The position numbers and the translations under genes are program-made. 64,000 nt of DNA from Aquimarina sp. BL5 (lineage in GTDB: Bacteria > Bacteroidota > Bacteroidia > Flavobacteriales > Flavobacteriaceae), in NCBI RefSeq assembly GCF_003443675.1, contig NZ_CP031963.1, forward strand, positions 496,001-560,000. The letters run 5' to 3'. The notes below the pieces were generated by a model, which saw only the letters and a list, made by a program, of their open reading frames with translations, searched no databases and was not told where the DNA came from. Below, piece by piece: positions 46,296-54,965 of this stretch (position 1 is its first letter; every line of letters starts with the position of its first letter).

Positions 46296-46299
46296 ACAT

Positions 46300-47277
46300 T
46301 CAAAAATTAAGAGTTAGTTCTACTCGATAAGAATCTTCTTGTTGTACTATTTGTAATTGATGTTTTTCGGGATACATCAAATCTAAACGTTTTTTAGCAT
46401 TTTGTAAACCTATACCACTTTTCCCCTTTTCGAGATCATTATGGTTTATATCTAAAGAATCAATTGTATTTACACACTGAAAAACAAGTGAACTCTCACC
46501 TACTTTTATATCCACTAATACTTTACTCTTCATATTACCTAAGACTCCTAAATGTTTAAAAGCATTTTCTACAAAAACAATTAGCAACATGGGGGCTATA
46601 ACGGCACTAGATACTATACCTTCAATGTTAAATTGAATATCTGCTTTATCTTCTAAACGTATTTTCTCTAAAGAGATATAGTTCTCGAGATACTTTATTT
46701 CTTTTTCTAAAGGAACAAACATTTCTTTCGTTTCATATAAACTATAACGCAGTAAATCAGAAAGTTTCAACATTAAATCAGGTAATTTTTCTGATTTCAC
46801 CACAGACAATCCATATAAATTATTCAAGGTATTAAATAAAAAATGTGGATTCAATTGTGCTTTCAGAAGTTTTAACTCTGCTTCTCTTTCTTCTTGACGA
46901 CGAAAAAAACTATCTCTGGCAAGTTTTAAAGCTGTTCCGAAAAGAATCACCAATAAAACAGCCCCAAAAACATTTAAAAGCATTTTCCATTGAAAATTAT
47001 TAAAAAAACTACTCAAAAGAAATACACCTAAAAAAGTAAAAAAGGAAACATTAAGAAGGAACAAAGTTGCGCCTAATGATCTCCTACTATTCAAAAATAA
47101 CGGTAATATTTTTAAGTTGCATATGTATACTGGAGGCATAATAAATGCTATAAAACCTATAGATGTAACAAACCTATTTTCTGCTTGAATAACCATCATA
47201 AAAATAAGCAGCAAAAACAACCATATTGTTATGTTTTGTAAGAGCTTATTATCTACCCAAGTATCTAATTTTGACAT
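46300..47277 (-). CDS. LytS-family sensor histidine kinase (4-TM type)
   Basis: A 325-residue kinase with TM helices (about 14-30, 38-52, 68-92, 98-118), a charged linker (118-140) and the His_kinase domain with His145 in LNPHFLFNTLNNLYG. N-box FVENAFKHLG (around 232) and G-box SGIGLQNAKKRL (around 288) are complete. There is no extracytoplasmic sensor domain. It is head-to-head with the ABC/hydrolase operon, 217 bp apart; such LytS pairs beside ABC exporters often respond to the compound being exported. Confidence 0.94.
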   Translation of the reverse strand: MSKLDTWVDNKLLQNITIWLFLLLIFMMVIQAENRFVTSIGFIAFIMPPVYICNLKILPLFLNSRRSLGATLFLLNVSFFTFLGVFLLSSFFNNFQWKMLLNVFGAVLLVILFGTALKLARDSFFRRQEEREAELKLLKAQLNPHFLFNTLNNLYGLSVVKSEKLPDLMLKLSDLLRYSLYETKEMFVPLEKEIKYLENYISLEKIRLEDKADIQFNIEGIVSSAVIAPMLLIVFVENAFKHLGVLGNMKSKVLVDIKVGESSLVFQCVNTIDSLDINHNDLEKGKSGIGLQNAKKRLDLMYPEKHQLQIVQQEDSYRVELTLNF

Positions 47278-47494
47278 GTTATCAGATTAAAAATTCTTAT
47301 CAAAAATAGGTTTTGATATCTGAAATAGCACTTTTTCATGATATAAGTTATCTGTTATGGTCTATATGACCTCTTTTTCGTGTTAAGATGATTTTTATAC
47401 TAATATCATCCCATCACTTCCTCTCATCATTCTTTTTTTATTCTAAACTAAAATTAAATGAGTTTTGATCTAACAAATTATAAAAAACAGATTT

Positions 47495-48820
47495 ATGAAA
47501 ACTACAAGACAATTAATAGTACTATTAGTATTCATCCTTATAAAGTATATGGGATATGGACAAACAAATGATTTAAATATTATTTCTAAAAAATATAATT
47601 CCGTATTAAAAGAACAAAACAAAGGAGTAGCAATTTTAATCAAAAAAAATAACGAAGTAAGAACAATCCGTCTTGGTAATTTTAATCTAACAGAGCGCAG
47701 TGTTTTTAATATTGGTAGTGCCACAAAAACTTTTACCGCGATACTAATATTGCAGGAAGTAGAAAAAGGAAACTTAAGGCTAACTGACAGCATTGGTGCA
47801 TATTTAACACCAATACAAAATGTAAATGGTTCCTTAACTATAGAATCTTTACTAACACACGAAAGCGGTTTAGATGAAGTAATAGGAAGAAACATTCTAG
47901 ATATTTTCTATGCAAAAAATGATTCATTGTACAATACTGCTTTATTAAAACAAGTAGAGAAATCTAACCCTAAGATGGTTGGTAAATTCGACTATTGTAA
48001 TACCAATTATTTTCTTTTAGGGAAAATTATTGAAAAAATCACTGATCAAAGTTATTTTGATTTGTTGCGAGAACGCATTCTTTCACCTTTAGAAATGAAA
48101 AACACGCATCCTTATGTGCATAGAAATATTCCAAATTTAGCAACACCTTATCATGAGGAAAAAGATGTGACTGATTATTTAGACTACCGTTATTTTGCAA
48201 ATATTGCATATGCAGCTGGTAGTATGGCTTCTACACTAACAGATATGGAAATATTCTATCGATCCTTATTCGAAACAGAACAATTGCTTAAAAAAGAAAC
48301 AGTAAAAATGATGATGGAATCTGGAAATCAATATTATGGTTATGGTTTATTTAAATCCAACCAAGAAGGAGTGAATTATTACGGACACGGTGGAAACAAT
48401 ATTGGCTATGCATTCAGGAACCAATATAATCCAATGACTAAAGATTTGTACTTGATCTTTTCGAACACAAAATCAATCCCATCAAAAAAATCTATTAGTA
48501 CAGACCTAATAGCATATATGAATAATAAACCTATAGAAAGTTTTAAGAGTATTGATCTAAACAATTTCAAAAAATATACCGGAACTTATTTACTTAAAGA
48601 AGCTAATCTAACATTAGAGATTGTTCTTGAGAATGATAAGATGTATTTAGTTTCAGAAGCTCAAGGGGTTAAAAGTGAACTTATTCAAAAGGATGACAAA
48701 TCACTCTATGATACTACGGTTGGAGTTGTATTAACACAAATAGAAGATGATACTAGTAGTTTATCATTTAGCCAAAATGGTTTTGTTACAACAATTAGCA
48801 AAAAAACATTAAGTAAATAA
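47495..48820 (+). CDS. Exported serine hydrolase (beta-lactamase superfamily)
   Basis: A 441-residue secreted or periplasmic protein with a Sec signal (1-23, ending GYGQ). The penicillin-binding-protein/class C beta-lactamase core has SxxK in FNIGSATKTF (Ser75, Lys78), YxN in FDYCNTNY (around 168) and a downstream GHGGNN in place of KTG (around 310). The C-terminal part (about 340-441) is a beta-rich extension seen in flavobacterial serine hydrolases. It could be a D-Ala-D-Ala or D-aminopeptidase or an esterase, rather than a true lactamase. It is first in an operon with an ABC transporter, 11 nt upstream. Confidence 0.85.
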   Translation: MKTTRQLIVLLVFILIKYMGYGQTNDLNIISKKYNSVLKEQNKGVAILIKKNNEVRTIRLGNFNLTERSVFNIGSATKTFTAILILQEVEKGNLRLTDSIGAYLTPIQNVNGSLTIESLLTHESGLDEVIGRNILDIFYAKNDSLYNTALLKQVEKSNPKMVGKFDYCNTNYFLLGKIIEKITDQSYFDLLRERILSPLEMKNTHPYVHRNIPNLATPYHEEKDVTDYLDYRYFANIAYAAGSMASTLTDMEIFYRSLFETEQLLKKETVKMMMESGNQYYGYGLFKSNQEGVNYYGHGGNNIGYAFRNQYNPMTKDLYLIFSNTKSIPSKKSISTDLIAYMNNKPIESFKSIDLNNFKKYTGTYLLKEANLTLEIVLENDKMYLVSEAQGVKSELIQKDDKSLYDTTVGVVLTQIEDDTSSLSFSQNGFVTTISKKTLSK

Positions 48821-48831
48821 AATCGATACCT

Positions 48832-49695
48832 ATGATACTCGAAATTCAAAACATATCAAAAAAATACAATAGAAATAAATACGGACTAAAAGATTTCTCC
48901 ATAACTATAGAAAAAGGGATATTGGGGCTTTTAGGACCTAATGGAGCTGGAAAGTCTACACTTCTTAAAATGATAGCAACTGTAAGTAAACCAACACAGG
49001 GTGTCATTATTTTAAACAAAAACAACATTGTAAAAGATGCTAATTATATGCGAAAACAATTAGGTTTTCTTCCTCAAGATTTTGGAGTATATCCTAACCT
49101 TAATGCGTTTGAGTTTTTAGAATATATAGCAGCGATGAAAGGTATTGGAGGATCCAATCTCAAATCAAAAATTGAGCAGTTGCTAGATGGACTTAATCTA
49201 TTAGATGCTGCAAAAAAGCCTATAGGAAGTTATTCTGGAGGAATGAAACAACGGGTAGGAATTGCACAAGCACTTCTTAATGATCCCAAAATTGTAATTT
49301 TCGATGAACCAACGGTTGGGCTTGACCCAGAAGAACGAGTTCGTTTTAGAAATCTTATTTCGGATTTAGCGCAGGATTGTATCGTGATTTTGTCCTCTCA
49401 TATTGTATCAGATATTGATACAATTGCAGATCAAATCGCCGTAATGAAAAATGGCTCTTTGCTTTCATATGGGGATCAAGAAAAGTTGATAGCGCACGTA
49501 GATCAAAAGGTTTTTAGCACTATCATAGATAAAGAACAACTTACAAATTTAAAAAATAATCAAATAGTGGTGAGTACTTCCCGAAAAGAAGGAATGCTAA
49601 ACGTTAGATACATTTCGGAGATTCCAAAGGAACATTCTATCCCTGAGCAAGCAAATCTAGAAGATGCATATTTATACTTAACTAAAACAAATTAA
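48832..49695 (+). CDS. ABC transporter ATP-binding protein (exporter)
   Basis: A 287-residue ABC ATPase. Walker A GPNGAGKST (35-43), signature YSGGMKQR (around 135), Walker B IVIFDEPTVGLDP (around 156) and a switch His (SSHIVSD, around 190) are all present, of the CcmA/DrrA-like exporter class. It is the ATPase for the multispan protein at 49830 and probably the 39-residue membrane peptide between them. The substrate is unknown; partners beside a serine hydrolase and LytTR kinase suggest a peptide-like compound or envelope lipid. Confidence 0.93.
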   Translation: MILEIQNISKKYNRNKYGLKDFSITIEKGILGLLGPNGAGKSTLLKMIATVSKPTQGVIILNKNNIVKDANYMRKQLGFLPQDFGVYPNLNAFEFLEYIAAMKGIGGSNLKSKIEQLLDGLNLLDAAKKPIGSYSGGMKQRVGIAQALLNDPKIVIFDEPTVGLDPEERVRFRNLISDLAQDCIVILSSHIVSDIDTIADQIAVMKNGSLLSYGDQEKLIAHVDQKVFSTIIDKEQLTNLKNNQIVVSTSRKEGMLNVRYISEIPKEHSIPEQANLEDAYLYLTKTN

Positions 49696-49699
49696 AACC

Positions 49700-49819
49700 A
49701 TGAAAAATTCAATAAATAAAAAAGCAATGACAGGAATATCTATTGTTTTTATAATGATTCTAATCACTGCTCTGATTTTCTTAAACAATATACATATCGG
49801 AGTCTATAATGCTCACTAA
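49700..49819 (+). CDS. 39-residue single-TM microprotein in an ABC operon
   Basis: Too short for the usual gene finders. The ATG at 49700 is 4 nt after the ATPase stop; the frame is 39 codons plus TAA. It has a basic N-terminus (MKNSINKKA), one hydrophobic stretch (about 11-29) and a short polar tail (NNIHIGVYNAH), the profile of a small inner-membrane peptide. The frame overlaps the first codons of the permease frame (ATG at 49809) by 11 nt, so it is probably coupled to it. It could be a regulatory or assembly subunit of the exporter, or a remnant of a larger gene; a coincidental frame is unlikely but possible. Confidence 0.5.
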   Translation: MKNSINKKAMTGISIVFIMILITALIFLNNIHIGVYNAH

Positions 49820-49829
49820 TACATTTATT

Positions 49830-51377
49830 ATGAAATCATTTTTATCAACCATAAAGTTCGATTATCTACAACGTACCAGAACCTACAGTTTTCTAATAAC
49901 CTTGTGTATTAGTTTAGCAGTAGCGTATACATTTGTACCAGAACCCAATGCCTCATACTCAACCATAAGAATTTCTGATTATGTTGGATATTACAATTCG
50001 GCTTGGTTTGGTTATGTAACTGCAATTATGACGAGTGTGTTTTTATCATTGGTTGGTTTTTATCTTGTTAATAGTAGCATTAAAACTGATCAAATAACCA
50101 AAATTGGACAAATAACTGCCGCTACGCCTGCATCTAACTTTAGATATTTATTATCGAAGGTATTCAGTAACTTTTTAGTATTATCCACCATTGTGTTTAT
50201 TGTTTTTATAATGAGCATATTACTTTTCTTTTTATATAACGAAGGGTTTCCTTTTGAACTATCTCAATTTATAGTTCCATATGTATTGATCCCTATTCCA
50301 GCTATGTTTTTTATCGCTGTATTGGCAGTAGTTTTCGAAGTTCTTTTTAAAAAATATTCAGTCATTCAAAATATAGGTTTCTTTTTTTTATTTTCTGCAA
50401 CCGTATTTTCTACTTCTCCAAATGAAACGCAATTTGTATTAGATCCTTTTGGAACCAAAATAGTAATGCATCAAATGGAAGAAAGCGTTAAAAGTATTTT
50501 ACAAGCGGATGAGCAGACTAGCTTATCAATAGGGTATGTTTTAGGAAATGTTCAGAAACCAAAGAAATTCGAATTCAATGGAATATCTTTTCCTTCATCT
50601 TTTTTAATAAGTAGAATAGCCTTGATCTTACTATCAACTATACTTATTCTCATGATATCTCCATTTTTTCATCGATTTAACATAAAAGACAGACCTAAAA
50701 TCATAAGTAAGCTTCCTAAACTATTAGACAAAAAAGAACGTAAAGAAATCGTTCTGTCAAAGTTATATAAATCTGAAATTGATTATGGAATATTTTCTCT
50801 GATAAAAACTGAATTAGTGTTACTTTTTCGAAAAGGAAAAAGATGGTTATGGATTATCAATCTTATAGGAATGGTTTTGCTCGCAATTACTCCCGTAGAA
50901 ATTACATATCCAATAATTCTACCTATACTATGGTTTTTACAAGTACATAGACTTTCAGAAATATCCTCGAAAGAGATATCTCATAATGTTCATTATTTTG
51001 CATTTAGTTCGCATAAGCCATTAGGTCGTTTATTAACTTCACAGATAATTGCTGGAATAGCCATCATATTGTTTTTAGCCTCTCCTCTATTAATTAGATT
51101 CATAATTACGCAGAGCCTTTCATCGGTTGGTTTAATTATTATAGGTTCTGTTTTTATTGTTTTGTTAGCATCTACATTAGGGATCCTTACTAAAGGAAAG
51201 AAACTATTCGAAATACTATTTTTTATGATCACATATGCAAACATTAATAAAATACCATTTGCAGATTATTTCGGTGGACTTATCCATAGTCCAAATTATA
51301 TAATGTCATTAATAATAGTAACTATAACTTTAGGAACAATCGGTTTCTTAACCAGAAGGTATCAGTTGAGGAACTAA
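49830..51377 (+). CDS. ABC-2-type membrane protein (permease of the exporter)
   Basis: About 515 aa from the ATG at 49830 (an in-frame ATG at 49809 would add seven residues, and overlaps the microprotein). It has around ten to twelve hydrophobic helices (22-40, 55-85, 108-140, 150-185, 255-280, 335-360, 400-440, 455-475, 480-505) with a large loop (190-260) and a cytoplasmic segment. No Walker motifs, so it is the transmembrane part of an ABC-2 exporter whose ATPase is two genes upstream. It is unusually long for ABC-2 permeases (commonly 250-400 aa) and may be a fused two-domain form. Confidence 0.82.
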   Translation: MKSFLSTIKFDYLQRTRTYSFLITLCISLAVAYTFVPEPNASYSTIRISDYVGYYNSAWFGYVTAIMTSVFLSLVGFYLVNSSIKTDQITKIGQITAATPASNFRYLLSKVFSNFLVLSTIVFIVFIMSILLFFLYNEGFPFELSQFIVPYVLIPIPAMFFIAVLAVVFEVLFKKYSVIQNIGFFFLFSATVFSTSPNETQFVLDPFGTKIVMHQMEESVKSILQADEQTSLSIGYVLGNVQKPKKFEFNGISFPSSFLISRIALILLSTILILMISPFFHRFNIKDRPKIISKLPKLLDKKERKEIVLSKLYKSEIDYGIFSLIKTELVLLFRKGKRWLWIINLIGMVLLAITPVEITYPIILPILWFLQVHRLSEISSKEISHNVHYFAFSSHKPLGRLLTSQIIAGIAIILFLASPLLIRFIITQSLSSVGLIIIGSVFIVLLASTLGILTKGKKLFEILFFMITYANINKIPFADYFGGLIHSPNYIMSLIIVTITLGTIGFLTRRYQLRN

Positions 51378-51430
51378 AATTCCTGAATGTATTTTCATAA
51401 AATTTATTTAAACTTTCCTATCTATTAACG

Positions 51431-51450
51431 ACCTCACTATTTGGTGGGGT
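51431..51450 (+). terminator. Probable terminator of the exporter operon
   Basis: ACCTCAC/GTGGGGT, a 7-bp stem with one G-U pair and a 6-nt loop, followed by ATATTTTTA, 53 nt after the permease stop. Confidence 0.55.
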
Positions 51451-51495
51451 ATATTTTTATATATTTATAACCAATAAACACACATCTATTATCTC

Positions 51496-52422
51496 ATGAA
51501 ATCTGCACAATCTTCTCTTTACTACAGTATTGTTTTTACCTTAGCATTATCTTTTATTGCAGCATCCTGTGGAAAAGACAAAAACAAAAAAGATAAAACT
51601 CAAATCGATGTAGTTAAAAAGGATACTACAAAAACTACATTAAAAAAAGCGCTTACATTTTATGCTTCTTTTGATAAAGGTGTTCAAGCCGACTTTGCAT
51701 TGGGAGATCCACAATTATATACGGTTCCTTCTCGTAAAGTTCGAGATTCTGCTCAGGTAGGCTTACATAAAAAAGATGTTAGTATCGCTGAAGGTCAAGG
51801 ATTAAAAGGAGATGCCCTACTGTATAGCGCTAGTAGTAAAGGTTATATCTACTATGCTAGTAAAGATAATATTGCTTATAATAACAATGACTGGAATGGT
51901 GCCGTGTCTTTTTGGTTAAACCTAGATCCAGCTACAGATCTAAAACCAGGATATTGTGATCCAATCCAAATTACGGATGTTAGTTATAATGATGCATCCA
52001 TATGGGTTGATTTTACAAAAGAAAACCCTAGAGATTTCAGACTTGGAGTTATTGGAGATAAAACTGCTTGGAAAAAAGATACCACCATATCTGATAATGA
52101 TGACCCCGTTTTTAAGAATCAATTAATTCCAGTTTCTAAACCACCATTTGCCAAGGGTACCTGGACGCACATCTTTATTAATTTTGAAAACCTAAATACA
52201 GAAACAGGCAAAGCTTCTTTCTATATAAACGGTGAACTAAAAGGAAAAAGAGAAAACATTACGGATCCTTTTACCTGGGAATTAGATAAATCAAATATTT
52301 ATTTAGGATTAGGATATATAGGGTTAATGGATGAACTTTCTATTTATAACAGACATCTTACTCAAAAAGAAATCACCACATTATATACATTAGAAAACGG
52401 AGTTCATACACTCCTAAAATAA
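51496..52422 (+). CDS. LamG/concanavalin-like lipoprotein, paralogue of 7934-8791
   Basis: A 308-residue lipoprotein with an SPII signal ending SFIAASC (Cys25). A Lys-rich linker (26-50) leads to a single LamG-like jelly-roll (about 52-300). It shares with the protein at 7934-8791 the runs YCDPI, SFWL-LDP, WVDFT, LGLGYIG, DPFTWE and the final TLLK. The two are similar in the whole domain but differ in anchor: this one is lipid-linked, the other soluble. It begins 36 nt upstream of the acylase gene, so it may be in its operon, perhaps tethering or presenting a substrate. Ligand unknown. Confidence 0.8.
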   Translation: MKSAQSSLYYSIVFTLALSFIAASCGKDKNKKDKTQIDVVKKDTTKTTLKKALTFYASFDKGVQADFALGDPQLYTVPSRKVRDSAQVGLHKKDVSIAEGQGLKGDALLYSASSKGYIYYASKDNIAYNNNDWNGAVSFWLNLDPATDLKPGYCDPIQITDVSYNDASIWVDFTKENPRDFRLGVIGDKTAWKKDTTISDNDDPVFKNQLIPVSKPPFAKGTWTHIFINFENLNTETGKASFYINGELKGKRENITDPFTWELDKSNIYLGLGYIGLMDELSIYNRHLTQKEITTLYTLENGVHTLLK

Positions 52423-52458
52423 TTACTTACCCTTTCTTCCGATTATAAAATAAGCTCT

Positions 52459-54651
52459 ATGATACGATTTAAAGTCATAATTTTTGGTATTACCACTTTC
52501 CTCCTATTTTCTTGTAAAACAGAAACAAAAGTAGAAATTACTAAAGAAGAAAAACGATGGCAAGAACATTCACTAAATACTACCATCATTAGAGATGATT
52601 TTGGTGTACCTCATATCTACGGAAAAACAGATGCGGACGCTGTTTTTGGCTTACTATACGCTCAATGCGAAGATGATTTCAATCGTGTAGAACAAAATTA
52701 TATTTGGGCAATCGGTCGTTTAGCCGAGGTGGAAGGAGAAAAGGCTATTTATAGTGATTTAAGAGCAAAGCTTTTTATGACAGAAAAAGAAGCCATAGTT
52801 AATTATGAAAGTAGTCCAGAATGGCTTAAGGAATTATGTATTGCTTTTGCTGACGGGATCAATTATTATTTAGAGACACATCCAGAAGTAAAACCTCGAT
52901 TACTTACACATTTTGAACCATGGATGCCTATGTATTTTAGTGAAGGTTCCATTGGTGGAGATATAGAGCGCGTTTCTACTCGTAAAATCAAAGCGATGTA
53001 TGAAGGCGATATGGAAATGCCAATCGCCGAAGAACTTTCACTTCAAAAAGAAAAAGAAATGCTAGAACCACAAGGCTCTAACGGAATAGCAATTTCCGGA
53101 TCGCTCACCCAATCAGGAAATACTATGCTATTGATCAATCCACATACTTCATTTTATTTTAGAGGAGAAGTACACGTAGTAAGTGAAGAAGGTTTAAATG
53201 CTTATGGTGCTGTAACTTGGGGACAGTTTTTTGTCTATCAAGGTTTTAATGAGAAGACGGGTTGGATGCACACCTCTACTTATACAGACGTTATTGATGA
53301 ATTTATAGAAACAACAGTAAAGAAAGAAGGGAAACCAATGTACAAATATGGTGATGAATTACGCCCTGTAACAAGGTACGATGTTACATTGAAATATAAA
53401 GAAGGGGATTCTTTGAAAGAAAAAACATTTCCTGCATATAGAACGCATCACGGTCCTATCACACATCTTAAAGAAGGAAAATGGGCAGCAACTGCACTAA
53501 TGTGGGAACCTGTAAAAGCATTAGAACAATCATATATCCGTACAAAACAGAATGGATATAAAGGATTTCGTACTATGATGGATATAAAGACTAATTCATC
53601 TAATAATACTGTTTATGCGGATGCCGAAGGAAATATTGCATACTTTCATGGTAATTTTATTCCCGTTAGGGATCCATCATTTGATTACACTAAAGCTGTT
53701 GATGGTAGTAATCCTAAAACCGACTGGAATGGCTTACATCCAGTTGATGAAGCGATAACACTCTTAAATCCGAAAAATGGCTGGTTACAAAATTGTAACT
53801 CTACGCCATATACTGCTGCATTAGAATTTAGTCCTAAAAAAGAAGAGTACCCTCGCTATATGTCAATAGACCGAGAAAATTTCAGAGGTGTTCATGCTAT
53901 TGAATTACTAAAAGACAAAAAGGATTATACGATAGATAGTCTAATAACATTAGCGTACGATCCATATCTACCTGCATTTGCAAAATTAATTCCTGGATTG
54001 ATAGAAGCCTATGATAAAATAGATAAAACCAAAGAATTAGGAAGTAGTATCGAAATCTTACGAAATTGGGATTATAAAACATCAAAAGAATCCAAAGCAA
54101 TGACGTTAGCTCATTTTTATGGAACGAATTATGCTAGAAAAGGAAAAAGACCCGAAGAACGTATCAGTGATATGGAACTTCTCACCTATTTCGGTACTAA
54201 ATCACCCTTAGAAGAAAGACTTGCGATGTTTAAGAAAACGATAGAACAGTTAGAAGCTGATTTTGGAGGAATTCTTCCTTGGGGAGAAGTCAATCGTTTT
54301 CAGCGTATTAATGGTGACATTAAACAACCTTTTGATGATTCTAAACCAAGTACAGCTGTTGGATTTGCTTCAGGACGTTGGGGAGCACTTGCTGCATATG
54401 GCCAACGTTATAAGAATAATACCAAAAAAATCTATGGAACCAGAGGAAATAGTTTTGTTGCTGTTGTAGAATTTGGAGATAAAGTTAAAGCGAAAACCAG
54501 TTTAGCCGGAGGACAAAGTGGTAATCCAGATTCACTGCATTTTGATGATCAAATACAAACATATGTAGATGTACAATTTAAAGAAGCTGCTTTTTATAAA
54601 GATGATGTCTTAAAACGTGCTAAAAAAACATACCATCCTGGAGAAAAATAA
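52459..54651 (+). CDS. Penicillin acylase / acyl-homoserine-lactone acylase family (Ntn hydrolase) lipoprotein
   Basis: A 730-residue lipoprotein with SPII signal TFLLFSC (Cys19). It is a penicillin-amidase-type Ntn hydrolase. The N-terminal alpha domain begins IIRDDFGVPHIYG, and the autocatalytic site is EPQGSNGIAI, so Ser207 would become the N-terminal nucleophile of the beta chain after processing. Downstream LLINPHTSFYF and VTWGQFFVYQGFNEKTGWMHT are conserved barrel segments, and NNTVYADAEGNIAYFHGN is typical. Members deacylate penicillins, AHLs, aculeacin and cyclic lipopeptides; the sequence does not fix the substrate. A role in quorum quenching is possible in the envelope. Confidence 0.9.
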   Translation: MIRFKVIIFGITTFLLFSCKTETKVEITKEEKRWQEHSLNTTIIRDDFGVPHIYGKTDADAVFGLLYAQCEDDFNRVEQNYIWAIGRLAEVEGEKAIYSDLRAKLFMTEKEAIVNYESSPEWLKELCIAFADGINYYLETHPEVKPRLLTHFEPWMPMYFSEGSIGGDIERVSTRKIKAMYEGDMEMPIAEELSLQKEKEMLEPQGSNGIAISGSLTQSGNTMLLINPHTSFYFRGEVHVVSEEGLNAYGAVTWGQFFVYQGFNEKTGWMHTSTYTDVIDEFIETTVKKEGKPMYKYGDELRPVTRYDVTLKYKEGDSLKEKTFPAYRTHHGPITHLKEGKWAATALMWEPVKALEQSYIRTKQNGYKGFRTMMDIKTNSSNNTVYADAEGNIAYFHGNFIPVRDPSFDYTKAVDGSNPKTDWNGLHPVDEAITLLNPKNGWLQNCNSTPYTAALEFSPKKEEYPRYMSIDRENFRGVHAIELLKDKKDYTIDSLITLAYDPYLPAFAKLIPGLIEAYDKIDKTKELGSSIEILRNWDYKTSKESKAMTLAHFYGTNYARKGKRPEERISDMELLTYFGTKSPLEERLAMFKKTIEQLEADFGGILPWGEVNRFQRINGDIKQPFDDSKPSTAVGFASGRWGALAAYGQRYKNNTKKIYGTRGNSFVAVVEFGDKVKAKTSLAGGQSGNPDSLHFDDQIQTYVDVQFKEAAFYKDDVLKRAKKTYHPGEK

Positions 54652-54709
54652 CATAAACTAAAAATCGAACTAAGGTATTTTAAACATCTTTAAATCAATT
54701 AAAAACATA

Positions 54710-54958
54710 CTATAATAATTGTATATTTTTCAAGAAGTCTATAACTTTTTGTTCAGGCATTTCGCAAGGTTTTAATAATTCAGAATTGGAGGTGATATAA
54801 TAGTTTAAACTAATAAAATCATTTCCTTGAAGTTCTTTGCCATATATCTTAAAAGACTTTCCATTATTAAAAATCTCTTTAGTAATACTATATTTTATGT
54901 TTTTGTACATTCCTTCAGAATACCCTTCCGGAATTCTTTTTATGTGCTCTAACAACAT
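54710..54958 (-). CDS. Small conserved protein downstream of selO (82 aa), unknown function
   Basis: I place the start at the ATG at 54958, 7 nt after the SelO stop; the longer frame to 54997 would overlap selO. It is an 82-residue soluble protein with a beta-rich middle (YKNIKYSITKEIFNNGKSFKIYGKELQGNDFISLNYYIT) and the tail ELLKPCEMPEQKVIDFL. It is a homologue of a small flavobacterial family often found beside selO by my memory; I do not know a function. A single Cys in KPCEMPE is conspicuous. Probably co-transcribed with selO. Confidence 0.7.
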   Translation of the reverse strand: MLLEHIKRIPEGYSEGMYKNIKYSITKEIFNNGKSFKIYGKELQGNDFISLNYYITSNSELLKPCEMPEQKVIDFLKNIQLL

Positions 54959-54965
54959 AGCGATA

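Noticed and set aside
47470..47895. 141-codon minus-strand frame opposite the serine hydrolase
   Set aside because: It would cover the start and SxxK region of the hydrolase, which has a signal peptide and catalytic motifs; the reverse frame has none.
47495..48820. True beta-lactamase resistance gene
   Set aside because: It has SxxK and YxN motifs but no clear KTG, and it carries a C-terminal extension typical of other serine hydrolases; resistance cannot be claimed.
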